Made by a program: the position numbers and the translations under genes. From JAOTYV01 sp041557595 (GTDB lineage: Bacteria; Pseudomonadota; Alphaproteobacteria; UBA8366): a stretch of 25,348 nt of DNA. Location: positions 1-25,348 of the forward strand of contig JBFFGE010000050.1 of the NCBI GenBank assembly GCA_041557595.1. Reading direction: 5' to 3'. Shown piece by piece: positions 7,476 to 15,847 of the stretch (its first letter is position 1; each line of letters opens with the position of its first letter). Under the pieces are notes generated by a model. It was not told the DNA's origin, searched no databases, and saw only the letters and a list, made by a program, of their open reading frames with translations.

Positions 7476-9020
7476 ATGAATGGGGCCGAAAGCCTGGTGC
7501 ACACGCTGCTCGCGGGCGATGTAGATGTCTGTTTCACCAATCCGGGCACTTCGGAAATGCATTTCGTCGCCGCGCTCGACAAGATCGAGGGCATGCGCTG
7601 CGTGTTGTGCCTGTTCGAGGGCGTTGTCAGCGGCGCGGCCGACGGGTATGCGCGCATGGCCGGCAAGCCGGCGGCGACCCTGCTGCATCTCGGTCCCGGC
7701 CTCGGCAACGCGCTGGCCAATCTGCACAATGCGAAGAAGGCACGGTCGCCGGTGGTCAACGTGGTCGGCGAACACGCCACCTATCACATTCGGTACAATA
7801 CGCCGCTGACCTCCGATATCGAGGGGATCGCCCGGCCGGTATCCGGTTGGGTCAAGACCGCGACGGATTCCGCATCGGTCGGCCCCATCGGCGCTGAGGC
7901 GATCGCGGCGTCGCGCGCCGCCCCGGGGCAGGTTGCGACGCTGATCCTGCCCGGCAATACCGCCTGGGACGAGGGTGGCGTGGTCGGGTCGGTGCCGGAT
8001 GTGCCCGGGCCGGAAGCGGTCGACGGCAAGGTGATCGACGACATCGCGAAGGCGATGCGGGGCGATGAGCGCACCCTTTTGTTGTTGGGCGCGGGCGCGC
8101 TATTCGAGGAACCGCTGGAGATCGCGGGCACGATCGCGGCGGCGACCGGCTGCGATGTCCTGGCCGAGGGCATGAATTCCCGATTGCAGCGCGGCGCCGG
8201 GCGGCTGTTCGTCGAGCGCGTGCCCTATCCGGTCGATCAGGCGCTCAAGGTGCTGGCGCCGTATCAACGGATCATCCTGGCGGGCGCCGGCGTACCGGCG
8301 GTGTTCTTCGCCTACCCGAACAAGCCCAGCCTGCTGGCGCCGGAAGGCTGCGAGACCGTCAAGCTCGCTGAACCGCATCAGGATTGCGCTGGCGCGCTAC
8401 GCGCCCTGGCCGACGCGGTCGGCGCCAAGCCCGGCACCGCCAAACTGCAGAAGGCGGAACGTCCGGCGCGGCCAACCGGGCCGATCACGCTGGAATCGAT
8501 TGCCAATGCGATCGGGGCGCTGCTGCCCGAAAACGCCGTCGTCGCCGATGAGAGCATCACCACCGGGCGCAATTTCTACGCCTATACCAAGGGTGTGCCG
8601 CCGGTCGACTGGCTGCAGAACCGGGGCGGATCGATCGGGCTCGGCCTGCCGATGGCGACCGGCGCGGCGGTGGCGTGTCCCGACCGCAAGGTGGTCTGCC
8701 TGGAAAGCGACGGCAGCGGCATGTACTGCCTGCAGGCGCTGTGGACCCAGGCGCGCGAAGGGCTCGACGTCACGACCCTGCTGTTCGCCAACCGGTCCTA
8801 CAATATCCTGAAGGGCGAGCTGGCGAATGTGGGGGCCGGCAATCCGGGCCCGCGGGCGCAGAACATGCTGTCGCTCGACAACCCGACGCTGGGCTGGGTC
8901 GAGCTCGCCAAGGGCATGGGGGTCGAGGCGGAACGGGTCGAGAGCGCCGACGAACTGTGCCGGGCCTTCGAGCGCGGGCTGGCGGTCGAGGGACCTTATC
9001 TGATCGAGGTTGTGATCTGA
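7476..9020 (+). CDS. ThDP-dependent acetolactate-synthase-like enzyme
   Basis: Thiamine-diphosphate enzyme of the acetohydroxyacid synthase/benzoylformate decarboxylase superfamily, 514 residues. The N-terminal Pyr domain has the cofactor-activating Glu48 (LFEGVVSGAADGYARM), and the C-terminal PP domain has the metal-ThDP motif ESDGSGMYCLQ (Asp412) followed 27 residues later by Asn439 (ANRSYN). It is shorter than typical IlvB (about 560-600) and no IlvN regulatory subunit lies nearby, so a role in branched-chain amino acid synthesis is unlikely. A 2-oxoacid decarboxylase or carboligase is more plausible. SD AGGGAG precedes the ATG. A D-2-hydroxyacid dehydrogenase gene starts 3 nt after its stop, indicating an operon and probably a shared 2-oxo/2-hydroxy acid pathway. 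Confidence 0.88.
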   Translation: MNGAESLVHTLLAGDVDVCFTNPGTSEMHFVAALDKIEGMRCVLCLFEGVVSGAADGYARMAGKPAATLLHLGPGLGNALANLHNAKKARSPVVNVVGEHATYHIRYNTPLTSDIEGIARPVSGWVKTATDSASVGPIGAEAIAASRAAPGQVATLILPGNTAWDEGGVVGSVPDVPGPEAVDGKVIDDIAKAMRGDERTLLLLGAGALFEEPLEIAGTIAAATGCDVLAEGMNSRLQRGAGRLFVERVPYPVDQALKVLAPYQRIILAGAGVPAVFFAYPNKPSLLAPEGCETVKLAEPHQDCAGALRALADAVGAKPGTAKLQKAERPARPTGPITLESIANAIGALLPENAVVADESITTGRNFYAYTKGVPPVDWLQNRGGSIGLGLPMATGAAVACPDRKVVCLESDGSGMYCLQALWTQAREGLDVTTLLFANRSYNILKGELANVGAGNPGPRAQNMLSLDNPTLGWVELAKGMGVEAERVESADELCRAFERGLAVEGPYLIEVVI

Positions 9021-9023
9021 CCG

Positions 9024-9983
9024 ATGCGGCTCGCCATCATCAACGACTACCAGAAACTGGCGATGGAGACCGCCGATTGGGCGTCGCTGCCCGACGATAT
9101 CGAGATCGACGTCTATCATGACCGGCTTGCGGGCGGCGCCGCGGCGGCGGAGCGGCTCGCGCCGTACGATATCGTCGTCACGGCGCGGGAAGAAACGCCG
9201 TTCGATCTTGCGCTCGTGGCGCAATTGCCGAACCTGAAACTGCTGGTGACCCATGGCGCACGCAACGCCGCGTTGGACATGGCGGCTTTGGCCGAACGCG
9301 GCGTCACGGTTTGCGGAACCGGTTATGGCTATCCGATGGCGACGGTGGAGCTGACCTGGGCGCTGATCCTGGGTCTCGTGAAACACTTGCCGGCGGAGGA
9401 TCGCGGCGTTCGCGATGGCGCGTGGGGCATCGATCTGCCGCGCGGCCTGACCGGCAAGACCTTGGGCGTGTTGGGTTTGGGCGGGCTCGGCGGCGGTGTC
9501 GCCCGGGTCGGCCGCGCCTTCGATATGGAGGTCATCGCCTGGAGCGAGAATCTGACCGAGGAACGCTGCGCCGGCCTCGGCGTGACCCGTGTCGACAAGG
9601 ATACGCTGTTCGCCCGCTCGGATATCCTGAGCGTTCATCTGGTCTTGAGCGGCCGCACACGCGGCCTGGTATCTGCGCGCGAAATCGGTCTGATGAAACC
9701 CTCGGCCTATCTGGTCAATACCGCGCGCGGTCCGATCGTCGACGAGGCGGCGCTGATTGCCGCTCTGGAATCCGGGGCAATTGCCGGCGCCGGATTGGAT
9801 GTCTACGACCAGGAGCCCTTGCCGGCCGACCATCCGCTGCGCCGCCTGCCGAATACCGTCGTCGCGCCGCATATCGGCGGCCGGACCTGGGAGAATTTTG
9901 CCGCGCGTTACCGGGATTGCGTGGAAGACGTGCAGGCCTGGCTGGCGCAGGCGCCGGTTCGCGTGATAAATCCCGAAAAATGA
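9024..9983 (+). CDS. D-2-hydroxyacid dehydrogenase family protein
   Basis: NAD(P)-dependent oxidoreductase that interconverts 2-oxoacids and D-2-hydroxyacids (phosphoglycerate/glyoxylate/hydroxypyruvate reductase family), 319 residues. It shows the dinucleotide-binding GLGGLG (151-156) and the catalytic set Arg235 (NTARGPIVDE), Glu264 (QEPLP) and His283 (APHIGG). It begins 3 nt after the ThDP enzyme gene with only a distant purine tract (GAGG, 14 nt upstream), so translation is probably coupled to that gene. The substrate is not resolved. With the upstream 2-oxoacid enzyme, the pair may make or remove an aldehyde- or acyloin-derived hydroxyacid. Confidence 0.92.
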   Translation: MRLAIINDYQKLAMETADWASLPDDIEIDVYHDRLAGGAAAAERLAPYDIVVTAREETPFDLALVAQLPNLKLLVTHGARNAALDMAALAERGVTVCGTGYGYPMATVELTWALILGLVKHLPAEDRGVRDGAWGIDLPRGLTGKTLGVLGLGGLGGGVARVGRAFDMEVIAWSENLTEERCAGLGVTRVDKDTLFARSDILSVHLVLSGRTRGLVSAREIGLMKPSAYLVNTARGPIVDEAALIAALESGAIAGAGLDVYDQEPLPADHPLRRLPNTVVAPHIGGRTWENFAARYRDCVEDVQAWLAQAPVRVINPEK

Positions 9984-10055
9984 AGGCCGTGGGGCCAACC
10001 GATTGGACCCGATCCATCGCGGCGCGAGTCAGCTCTAATCGTGCAACCATCAGCG

Positions 10056-10071
10056 TTAATTGTGAATTAAC
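10056..10071 (+). promoter_or_regulatory. Candidate CtrA-binding site upstream of pit
   Basis: The sequence GTTAATTGTGAATTAAC (10055-10071) is a 7-bp perfect palindrome and contains TTAA-N7-TTAAC, the full consensus of the alphaproteobacterial cell-cycle regulator CtrA. Its right end lies 56 nt before the TTG start of the phosphate transporter gene, a position suited to control of that promoter. No other TTAA-N7-TTAA was noticed in the window. Binding is inferred from the motif only. Confidence 0.55.
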
Positions 10072-10127
10072 CGTCATTGGCCTATTAGGTCTGTGGCAGC
10101 AAAAAATCCCCGGGGAGCGCTTTTCCA

Positions 10128-11651
10128 TTGACTGATGAAGACACGAATCCTGGCGAGCCGTCTGCGCCGCTGGTCAAGCGGTCGCTCGACAAGGACCTGA
10201 CGAAAATCCTTTCGGTCGAGACGGCGGCCCGCACCGTCACGCGCCGCCTGCCGGCGCTGGGACTGGCGCTGGTGTTCCTGGGGCTGGTGGGCGGTTTCGC
10301 CGCGATCTATATCGGCGCGCAGCCCAACGCGGTATTCATCATAACCGCGGCGGTTCTGGGCGGGTATATGGCGCTCAATATCGGCGCCAACGATGTCGCC
10401 AACAATGTCGGCCCGGCGGTCGGCTCGCGCGCCCTGACTCTGGTCGGCGCGCTGATGATCGCCGCGGTGTTCGAAGCGGCCGGCGCTTTGATCGCCGGCG
10501 GCGACGTCGTTTCGACGATTTCGAAGGGCATCATCGACCCCAGCCTGGTGCCGGATACCGATACCTTCGTCTGGGCAATGATGTCGGCGCTGCTTTCGGC
10601 CGCCCTATGGATCAATCTCGCGACCTATGTCGGCGCGCCGGTCTCGACGACCCACGCGGTTGTGGGCGGTGTCATGGGCGGCGGCATCGCGGCGGTCGGA
10701 TTCGACCTGGTCAACTGGGCGACGATGGCGAAGATCGCGGCAAGCTGGGTGATTTCGCCGCTGCTCGGCGGCGTCATTGCCGCGATATTCCTGGCCATCA
10801 TCAAGATCAATATCATCTACCGCGAAGACAAAATCGCCGCGGCCAAGCGCTGGGTTCCGATGCTGCTGGCGATCATGGCGACGGCGTTTTCCTGCTACCT
10901 GCTGATGAAGGGACTGAAGAAGGTCTGGAAACCCGAAATCTGGATGGTCGTGGCGATCGGCGTGGCGATCTACGCGGCGACATTCGCCCTGATCAAGCCC
11001 TGGGTCGCCCGCCAGGCGGAAGGCATGGAAAACCGCAACCAGTCGCTTCGCAAGCTGTTCCATCTGCCGCTGATCTGCTCCGCGGCGTTGCTGTCCTTCG
11101 CCCACGGCGCCAACGACGTCGCCAACGCGGTCGGTCCGCTCGCCGCCATTCTGCACAGCGTTTCGACCGGCGGCATTGCCGCCAAGGTGGGGATTCCGAT
11201 TTGGGTGATGTTGATCGGCGCCGTCGGAATCGCCACCGGCCTGTTCCTGTTCGGACCCAAGCTGATCCGCATGGTGGGCGAGGAAATCACCAAGATGAAT
11301 CCGATGCGGGCGTTCTGCGTCGCCCTCTCGGCGGCCATCACGGTGATCGTCGCATCGGCCCTTGGGCTGCCGGTGAGCTCGACCCATATCGCGGTCGGCG
11401 CGGTCTTCGGTGTCGGCTTTTTCCGTGAATATTATACCAGCCGGAGCGCGCGGCGCCGCGCCTATGTCAACGCGAAGGGCAATGGCGCGGCCATGTCCGG
11501 TGCCGCCGCGGTCGATCCGGAAACCTTCGTCCACCGCCGGCTGGTGCGCCGCTCGCATTTCTTGACGATCATCGCCGCCTGGCTGATTACCGTGCCGGTA
11601 GCCGCGCTCCTCGCCGCCTTGATCTATTGGGGATCGTTCCTGATTCGGTAG
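10128..11651 (+). CDS. pit: PiT-family inorganic phosphate transporter
   Basis: Low-affinity, proton- or sodium-coupled inner-membrane phosphate permease, 507 residues. It has the two inverted family signatures: GANDVANNVGP near residue 86 paired with APVSTTHAVVGG, and HGANDVANAVGP near 326 paired with LPVSSTHIAVGA. About ten to twelve hydrophobic segments are visible, split by a charged central loop (EDKIAAAKRW, then RQAEGMENRNQSL). The N-terminal 35 residues are hydrophilic and cytoplasmic. The start is a TTG at 10128, supported by GGGGAG 10 nt upstream and the absence of a better ATG. No PhoU-like gene accompanies it. A CtrA-like palindrome lies 56 nt upstream. Confidence 0.95.
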   Translation: MTDEDTNPGEPSAPLVKRSLDKDLTKILSVETAARTVTRRLPALGLALVFLGLVGGFAAIYIGAQPNAVFIITAAVLGGYMALNIGANDVANNVGPAVGSRALTLVGALMIAAVFEAAGALIAGGDVVSTISKGIIDPSLVPDTDTFVWAMMSALLSAALWINLATYVGAPVSTTHAVVGGVMGGGIAAVGFDLVNWATMAKIAASWVISPLLGGVIAAIFLAIIKINIIYREDKIAAAKRWVPMLLAIMATAFSCYLLMKGLKKVWKPEIWMVVAIGVAIYAATFALIKPWVARQAEGMENRNQSLRKLFHLPLICSAALLSFAHGANDVANAVGPLAAILHSVSTGGIAAKVGIPIWVMLIGAVGIATGLFLFGPKLIRMVGEEITKMNPMRAFCVALSAAITVIVASALGLPVSSTHIAVGAVFGVGFFREYYTSRSARRRAYVNAKGNGAAMSGAAAVDPETFVHRRLVRRSHFLTIIAAWLITVPVAALLAALIYWGSFLIR

Positions 11652-11777
11652 GTCCCGAGTCGCGCCGGGGGCGGGCCTTGGCGCGGTTTTGCCAGAGGGC
11701 CGGCAATTGTTGCATTCTGTTGCCCGGAGCGGCCGGCACTCGGGGCGGGCCGCGCTCAAGCAATTGGGAGCGGAACG

Positions 11778-13121
11778 ATGCAAACGAAGGCGTTGGCGGA
11801 ATATGCGGTTGGCCTAACCTACGACGACCTGCCCGGCGATGTGCGCGGATTGGCGCGCGACTGCGTGCAGGACACGATCGGCATCGGCATTTTCGGCGCC
11901 CAATTGCCGTGGAGCCGCATCATTACCGACTATGTCGCGCGCAGCGCCGGCGCCGGCCCATGCTCGGTCTTCGGCAAAACCGGTGGCGGCATCAGCGCGC
12001 CCTTCGCGGCGCTGGCAAATGGCGCGCTTGCCCATGCCTTCGAGATGGACAGCCTGCGCACGCACAGCGCGGGCGTGCATCCCGCCGGTACGGCGGCGGC
12101 GGTGCTCGCGGCGGCCGAAGAAACCGGCGCTTCCGGCAAGGACCTGATCACCGCCTTCGTCGCCGCCATGGAAGTGATGACGCGGATCGGCCTGGCCACC
12201 CGGCACACGCCCGAAGACAAGGGATTTCATGCGCCGGGCCTGACCGGGGTGTTCGGCGCGGCCGTGGCGGCCGGCAAGCTCTACGGGCTGGACGCAAAAG
12301 CGATGACCCATGCGCTCGGCATCGGCGGCTCGCTCTGTTCCGGATTACTGGAATTCGCCAAGAGCGGCCGGGGCGGCATGGTCAAGCGGCTGCATCTAGG
12401 CCGGTCGGCGGAAGGCGGCATCCTGGCGGCGTCGCTGGCGCGCGGCGGCTTCGACGGGCCGGATACCGTGCTCGAAGGGGCGTTCGGCTTCATGGCCGCC
12501 TTCACCGACGAACCGGCGATGGAAAAGCTGACCGAGGGGCTGGGCGAGACCTGGGAAACCCGCACCATCTGTTTCAAGCGCTGCTCCTGCCACATCACCG
12601 CGCATGCGCCGATCGAGGCGCTGCAGGAGTTGCGCGCCGAGCACGGCTTCGCGGCCGACGACGTCAAGTCGCTCACCATCGGCACCAGCCAGAAGGTCCT
12701 CGACAATCACGATATCCGGGTGCCGCAGGACATGATGGCGGCGCAATACAGCGTGCCCTTCCCGGTCGCGTTGTCGATGTTCCACGATCCGTCGGACCCG
12801 CATTCCTTCCTCGAGGTCGATATCGCCGACCCGGCGATCCTCGACTTCATTACCCGCATCCGGCTGGAACACTTCGCGGAGACGAAGAAGCCGGGCCTGG
12901 GCCGCGTTTGCAAGCTCGACGTCGAACTGGGCGACGGACGCACGGTCGGCAAGGTCATGACCGATTCCACCGGCACCGCCACCCGGCCGATGACCGAGGA
13001 AGCCTTCGACGGCAAGTTCCGAAAATCCACCCGCGGCATGGGCGAGGATAAATCGGAATCCCTGCTCGCGCGGATCAAGGACCTGGAGAACGCGCCGACG
13101 GTGACGGGGTTGTTGGGGTAG
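11778..13121 (+). CDS. MmgE/PrpD family protein (copy 1)
   Basis: All-alpha plus lid-domain fold of the MmgE/PrpD family, which includes 2-methylcitrate dehydratase, cis-aconitate decarboxylase and iminodisuccinate epimerase. It has 447 residues. The active-site region ALANGALAHAFEMDS with nearby HSAGVHPAGT is recognisable, and the C-terminal lid has FLEVDIADP and GRTVGKVM. Substrate unknown. SD GGGAGCGG lies upstream of the ATG. The gene starts an apparent plus-strand operon with a lysine-dehydrogenase-like gene (97 nt further) and an ALDH7 gene, and a second family member closes that operon. The two are clearly divergent in sequence, so this is not a recent duplication. Confidence 0.88.
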   Translation: MQTKALAEYAVGLTYDDLPGDVRGLARDCVQDTIGIGIFGAQLPWSRIITDYVARSAGAGPCSVFGKTGGGISAPFAALANGALAHAFEMDSLRTHSAGVHPAGTAAAVLAAAEETGASGKDLITAFVAAMEVMTRIGLATRHTPEDKGFHAPGLTGVFGAAVAAGKLYGLDAKAMTHALGIGGSLCSGLLEFAKSGRGGMVKRLHLGRSAEGGILAASLARGGFDGPDTVLEGAFGFMAAFTDEPAMEKLTEGLGETWETRTICFKRCSCHITAHAPIEALQELRAEHGFAADDVKSLTIGTSQKVLDNHDIRVPQDMMAAQYSVPFPVALSMFHDPSDPHSFLEVDIADPAILDFITRIRLEHFAETKKPGLGRVCKLDVELGDGRTVGKVMTDSTGTATRPMTEEAFDGKFRKSTRGMGEDKSESLLARIKDLENAPTVTGLLG

Positions 13122-13218
13122 GCGTCAGCGCAACGATCGCCTTGCATTCCATCGGAGGATCGGGCGACAGTAGGGCTGGGTTCGGCTTCTCCACTTCGCA
13201 TGATGGGACGGCGGTCTG

Positions 13219-14301
13219 ATGGCGAAAACCGTGAGCAAGATCGTTCTTCTCGGCGGCGGCAAGATCGGGGCTGCGATCGTCGAGCTTCTCGGCGCGAGCG
13301 GCGACTACGATCTGGTCGTCGGCGACCATGACGCGACGATCCTCGATGCGCTGCACCGCCACGATGCGGAACGCCGGGTATTGGATGTCGAGGACGCGGC
13401 GGCGCTGCGCGATATCATGGCGGGCGGCGACGCGGTGGTCAGCGCCCTGCCCTTCTATCTCAACGCGGGCGTCGCCGAGGCGGCGCGCGAGTGCGGGCTG
13501 CATTATTTCGACCTCACCGAGGATGTCGAAACGACCCGGCGCGTGCACGAGATCGCCGACGGCGCCGACCGGGTATTCATGCCGCAATGCGGGCTCGCGC
13601 CCGGGTTCATCTCGATCGTGGCGCACGATCTGGCGCGCCGCTTCGACAGTCTCGACGCGGTCCGGCTCCGGGTCGGCGCGCTGCCGCAATTTCCCACCAA
13701 CGCGCTGAACTACAACCTGACCTGGAGCACCGACGGGCTGATCAACGAATACTGCAACCCGTGCGAGGCGATTCACGAAGGCAAGCGGATCGAGACCTTG
13801 CCGCTGCAGGGCATCGAGCAGTTTTCGCTCGACGGCATCACCTATGAGGCGTTCAACACCTCGGGCGGGCTCGGAACGCTGTGCGATACGCTCGACGGCA
13901 AGGCCAAGGAAGTGAATTACAAGACCGTGCGCTATCCCGGTCATTGCGCGCAGATGCGGCTGCTGGTCAACGATTTGAAGCTCGGCGAACGGCGCGCCTT
14001 GTTCAAGGACGTGCTGGAGACCGCCATTCCGATCACCTTGCAGGACGTGGTGCTGATCTTCGCCACCGTCACCGGCATGCGGGACGGCCGGCTTACCCAG
14101 GAGTCCTACGCCAACAAGGTCTATAACCGCGACATCAACGGCACCGTCTGGAGCGCGATCCAGACCACCACTTCGGCCGGTGTCTGCGCCATGATCGAAT
14201 TGCTGCGGGCGGGTCAATTGCCGAAAGGCGGCTTCGTGCGTCAGGAGGACGTGACGCTGGACGCCTTCCTGTCGAACCGGTTCGGCCGCTACTACCAGTA
14301 A
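13219..14301 (+). CDS. Lysine 6-dehydrogenase-like, saccharopine dehydrogenase superfamily
   Basis: A 360-residue protein with an N-terminal Rossmann domain (GGGKIG at 12-17, then VGDHD). The rest follows the pattern recalled for Geobacillus lysine 6-dehydrogenase: GLAPGFISIV, LNYNLTWSTDGLINEY, YEAFNTSGG and VNYKTVRYPGH. That enzyme deaminates the epsilon-amino group of L-lysine, giving 2-aminoadipate 6-semialdehyde, which cyclises to piperideine-6-carboxylate. The call is strengthened by the downstream gene, 11 nt away, which is an aminoadipate-semialdehyde dehydrogenase type. Other superfamily members act on saccharopine or carboxynorspermidine, so activity needs testing. The SD of the next gene overlaps this stop codon (TAAGGGG). 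Confidence 0.8.
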   Translation: MAKTVSKIVLLGGGKIGAAIVELLGASGDYDLVVGDHDATILDALHRHDAERRVLDVEDAAALRDIMAGGDAVVSALPFYLNAGVAEAARECGLHYFDLTEDVETTRRVHEIADGADRVFMPQCGLAPGFISIVAHDLARRFDSLDAVRLRVGALPQFPTNALNYNLTWSTDGLINEYCNPCEAIHEGKRIETLPLQGIEQFSLDGITYEAFNTSGGLGTLCDTLDGKAKEVNYKTVRYPGHCAQMRLLVNDLKLGERRALFKDVLETAIPITLQDVVLIFATVTGMRDGRLTQESYANKVYNRDINGTVWSAIQTTTSAGVCAMIELLRAGQLPKGGFVRQEDVTLDAFLSNRFGRYYQ

Positions 14302-14312
14302 GGGGTTCGCCG

Positions 14313-15815
14313 ATGTATGAGAAATCCATCTTCAAGGCCCTCGGACTGACAGGCGACGCGGTCACCGGCGGCGGCCTGTTAGTGCGCTCCCCGGTTGACG
14401 GACGCGATCTCGGCCGGGTCGCGTTGGATGATTTGACGTCGCTGGATGCGAAGATCGCCCGCGCCGCCGCGGGCTTCGAGGCCTGGCGCACGGTGCCCGC
14501 GCCGCGCCGTGGCGAGCTGGTGCGGTTGTTGGGCGAGGAATTGCGCGCGTCCAAGGAGCATTTGGGCGCCCTGGTCGCGCTCGAATCCGGCAAGATCCTG
14601 CAGGAAGGCCTCGGCGAAGTGCAGGAAATGATCGACATCTGCGACTTTGCGGTCGGATTGTCGCGCCAGCTTTACGGGCTGACCATGGCGTCGGAGCGGC
14701 CGGGCCACAAGATGATGGAGACCTGGCACCCGCTCGGCGCCATCGGCGTGATCAGCGCCTTCAATTTTCCCGTCGCGGTGTGGTCGTGGAATTTCGCCAT
14801 TGCGCTGGTCTGCGGCGACACGGCGGTGTGGAAGCCGTCGGAGAAGACGCCGCTCTGTGCGCTCGCCTGCCGGCACATCTTCGAACGCGCGTGCGAACGC
14901 TTCGGCGCCGCGCCGGACGGGCTGCTCGAAGTGGTGATCGGCGAGCGCTCGCTCGGCGAAGCACTAGTCGCGGACCGCCGTCTGCCCTTGATCAGCGCGA
15001 CCGGGAGCTGCCGCATGGGACGCGAGGTGGCGCCCGTCGTCGCCGCGCGGCTCGGCCGCAGCCTGCTCGAGCTCGGCGGCAATAACGGGATGATCGTCGC
15101 GCCGTCCGCCGATCTGGAGCTTGCCGTGCGCGCAATCCTGTTCAGCGCCGTCGGTACCGCCGGCCAGCGCTGCACGTCGTTGCGGCGGCTGATTGTCCAT
15201 GAAGACATCTATGACGAACTGCTGCCGCGGCTCAAGCGGGCCTATGGGTCGGTGCGCGTCGGCAACCCGCTGGAAGACGGCGTGTTGGTCGGCCCGCTGA
15301 TCGACCGGCACGCATTCGACCGGATGCAAGCGGCGCTGTCCCGCGCAATGGCCGAAGGGGGACAGGGTACCGGCGGCGGGCGCGTGCTTGCCGACACCTA
15401 TGCGGATGCCTGGTATGTCGAGCCGGCGCTCGTCGAGATGCCGGGACAGACCGAAACGGTGATGGAAGAAACCTTCGCGCCGATCCTCTATGTCATGAAG
15501 TACCGGGATTTCGACGAGGCGATCGCCCTGCACAATGCAGTGCCGCAGGGGTTGTCGTCCTGTGTGTTCACCAACGACCTGCGCGAGGCGGAACGGTTCC
15601 TCTCCGCCGAGGGCAGCGATTGCGGCATCGCAAACGTCAATATCGGGCCGAGCGGCGCGGAAATCGGTGGCGCATTCGGTGGCGAAAAGGAGACCGGCGG
15701 CGGCCGGGAATCGGGTTCGGATTCCTGGAAGGCGTATATGCGGCGGGCAACCAACACGATCAATTATTCCCGCGAGCTGCCGCTCGCCCAGGGCATCGTT
15801 TTCGAGACGGGATGA
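14313..15815 (+). CDS. amaB: ALDH7-type 2-aminoadipate semialdehyde dehydrogenase
   Basis: NAD-dependent aldehyde dehydrogenase of 500 residues that resembles antiquitin/AmaB, which oxidises 2-aminoadipate 6-semialdehyde (open form of piperideine-6-carboxylate) to 2-aminoadipate in lysine breakdown. The catalytic Cys287 lies in GTAGQRCTSLRR and the general base Glu253 in LLELGGNNG. The FNFPVAVWSWN loop and the C-terminal block GEKETGGGRESGSDSWK with RRATNTINYS are characteristic of the ALDH7 subfamily rather than of generic ALDHs. It directly follows the lysine-dehydrogenase-like gene, so together they make a two-step route from lysine. The TGA stop overlaps the ATG of an 11-codon mini-ORF leading into the next gene. 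Confidence 0.92.
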   Translation: MYEKSIFKALGLTGDAVTGGGLLVRSPVDGRDLGRVALDDLTSLDAKIARAAAGFEAWRTVPAPRRGELVRLLGEELRASKEHLGALVALESGKILQEGLGEVQEMIDICDFAVGLSRQLYGLTMASERPGHKMMETWHPLGAIGVISAFNFPVAVWSWNFAIALVCGDTAVWKPSEKTPLCALACRHIFERACERFGAAPDGLLEVVIGERSLGEALVADRRLPLISATGSCRMGREVAPVVAARLGRSLLELGGNNGMIVAPSADLELAVRAILFSAVGTAGQRCTSLRRLIVHEDIYDELLPRLKRAYGSVRVGNPLEDGVLVGPLIDRHAFDRMQAALSRAMAEGGQGTGGGRVLADTYADAWYVEPALVEMPGQTETVMEETFAPILYVMKYRDFDEAIALHNAVPQGLSSCVFTNDLREAERFLSAEGSDCGIANVNIGPSGAEIGGAFGGEKETGGGRESGSDSWKAYMRRATNTINYSRELPLAQGIVFETG

Positions 15816-15847
15816 TCGCGCAGTTCTGCGGTATTATTCGTGGATGA
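15812..15847 (+). other. 11-codon mini-ORF with ATGA overlaps at both ends
   Basis: ATG at 15812 overlaps the stop of the aldehyde dehydrogenase gene (ATGA, 15812-15815). The frame encodes MIAQFCGIIRG, and its TGA (15845-15847) overlaps the ATG of the next gene (ATGA, 15844-15847). It thus fills the 28-nt gap exactly. The downstream gene has no good SD, so a terminate-reinitiate relay is an attractive explanation. There is no evidence that the peptide itself has a role. Confidence 0.4.

Noticed and set aside
8397..9998. 533-codon minus-strand frame opposite the ThDP and hydroxyacid dehydrogenase genes
   Set aside because: The plus-strand genes show clear catalytic motifs; the antisense translation is low-complexity Arg/His/Gln-rich.
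10605..11783. 392-codon minus-strand frame opposite pit
   Set aside because: Antisense to a strongly supported membrane transporter and lacking any fold-like pattern.
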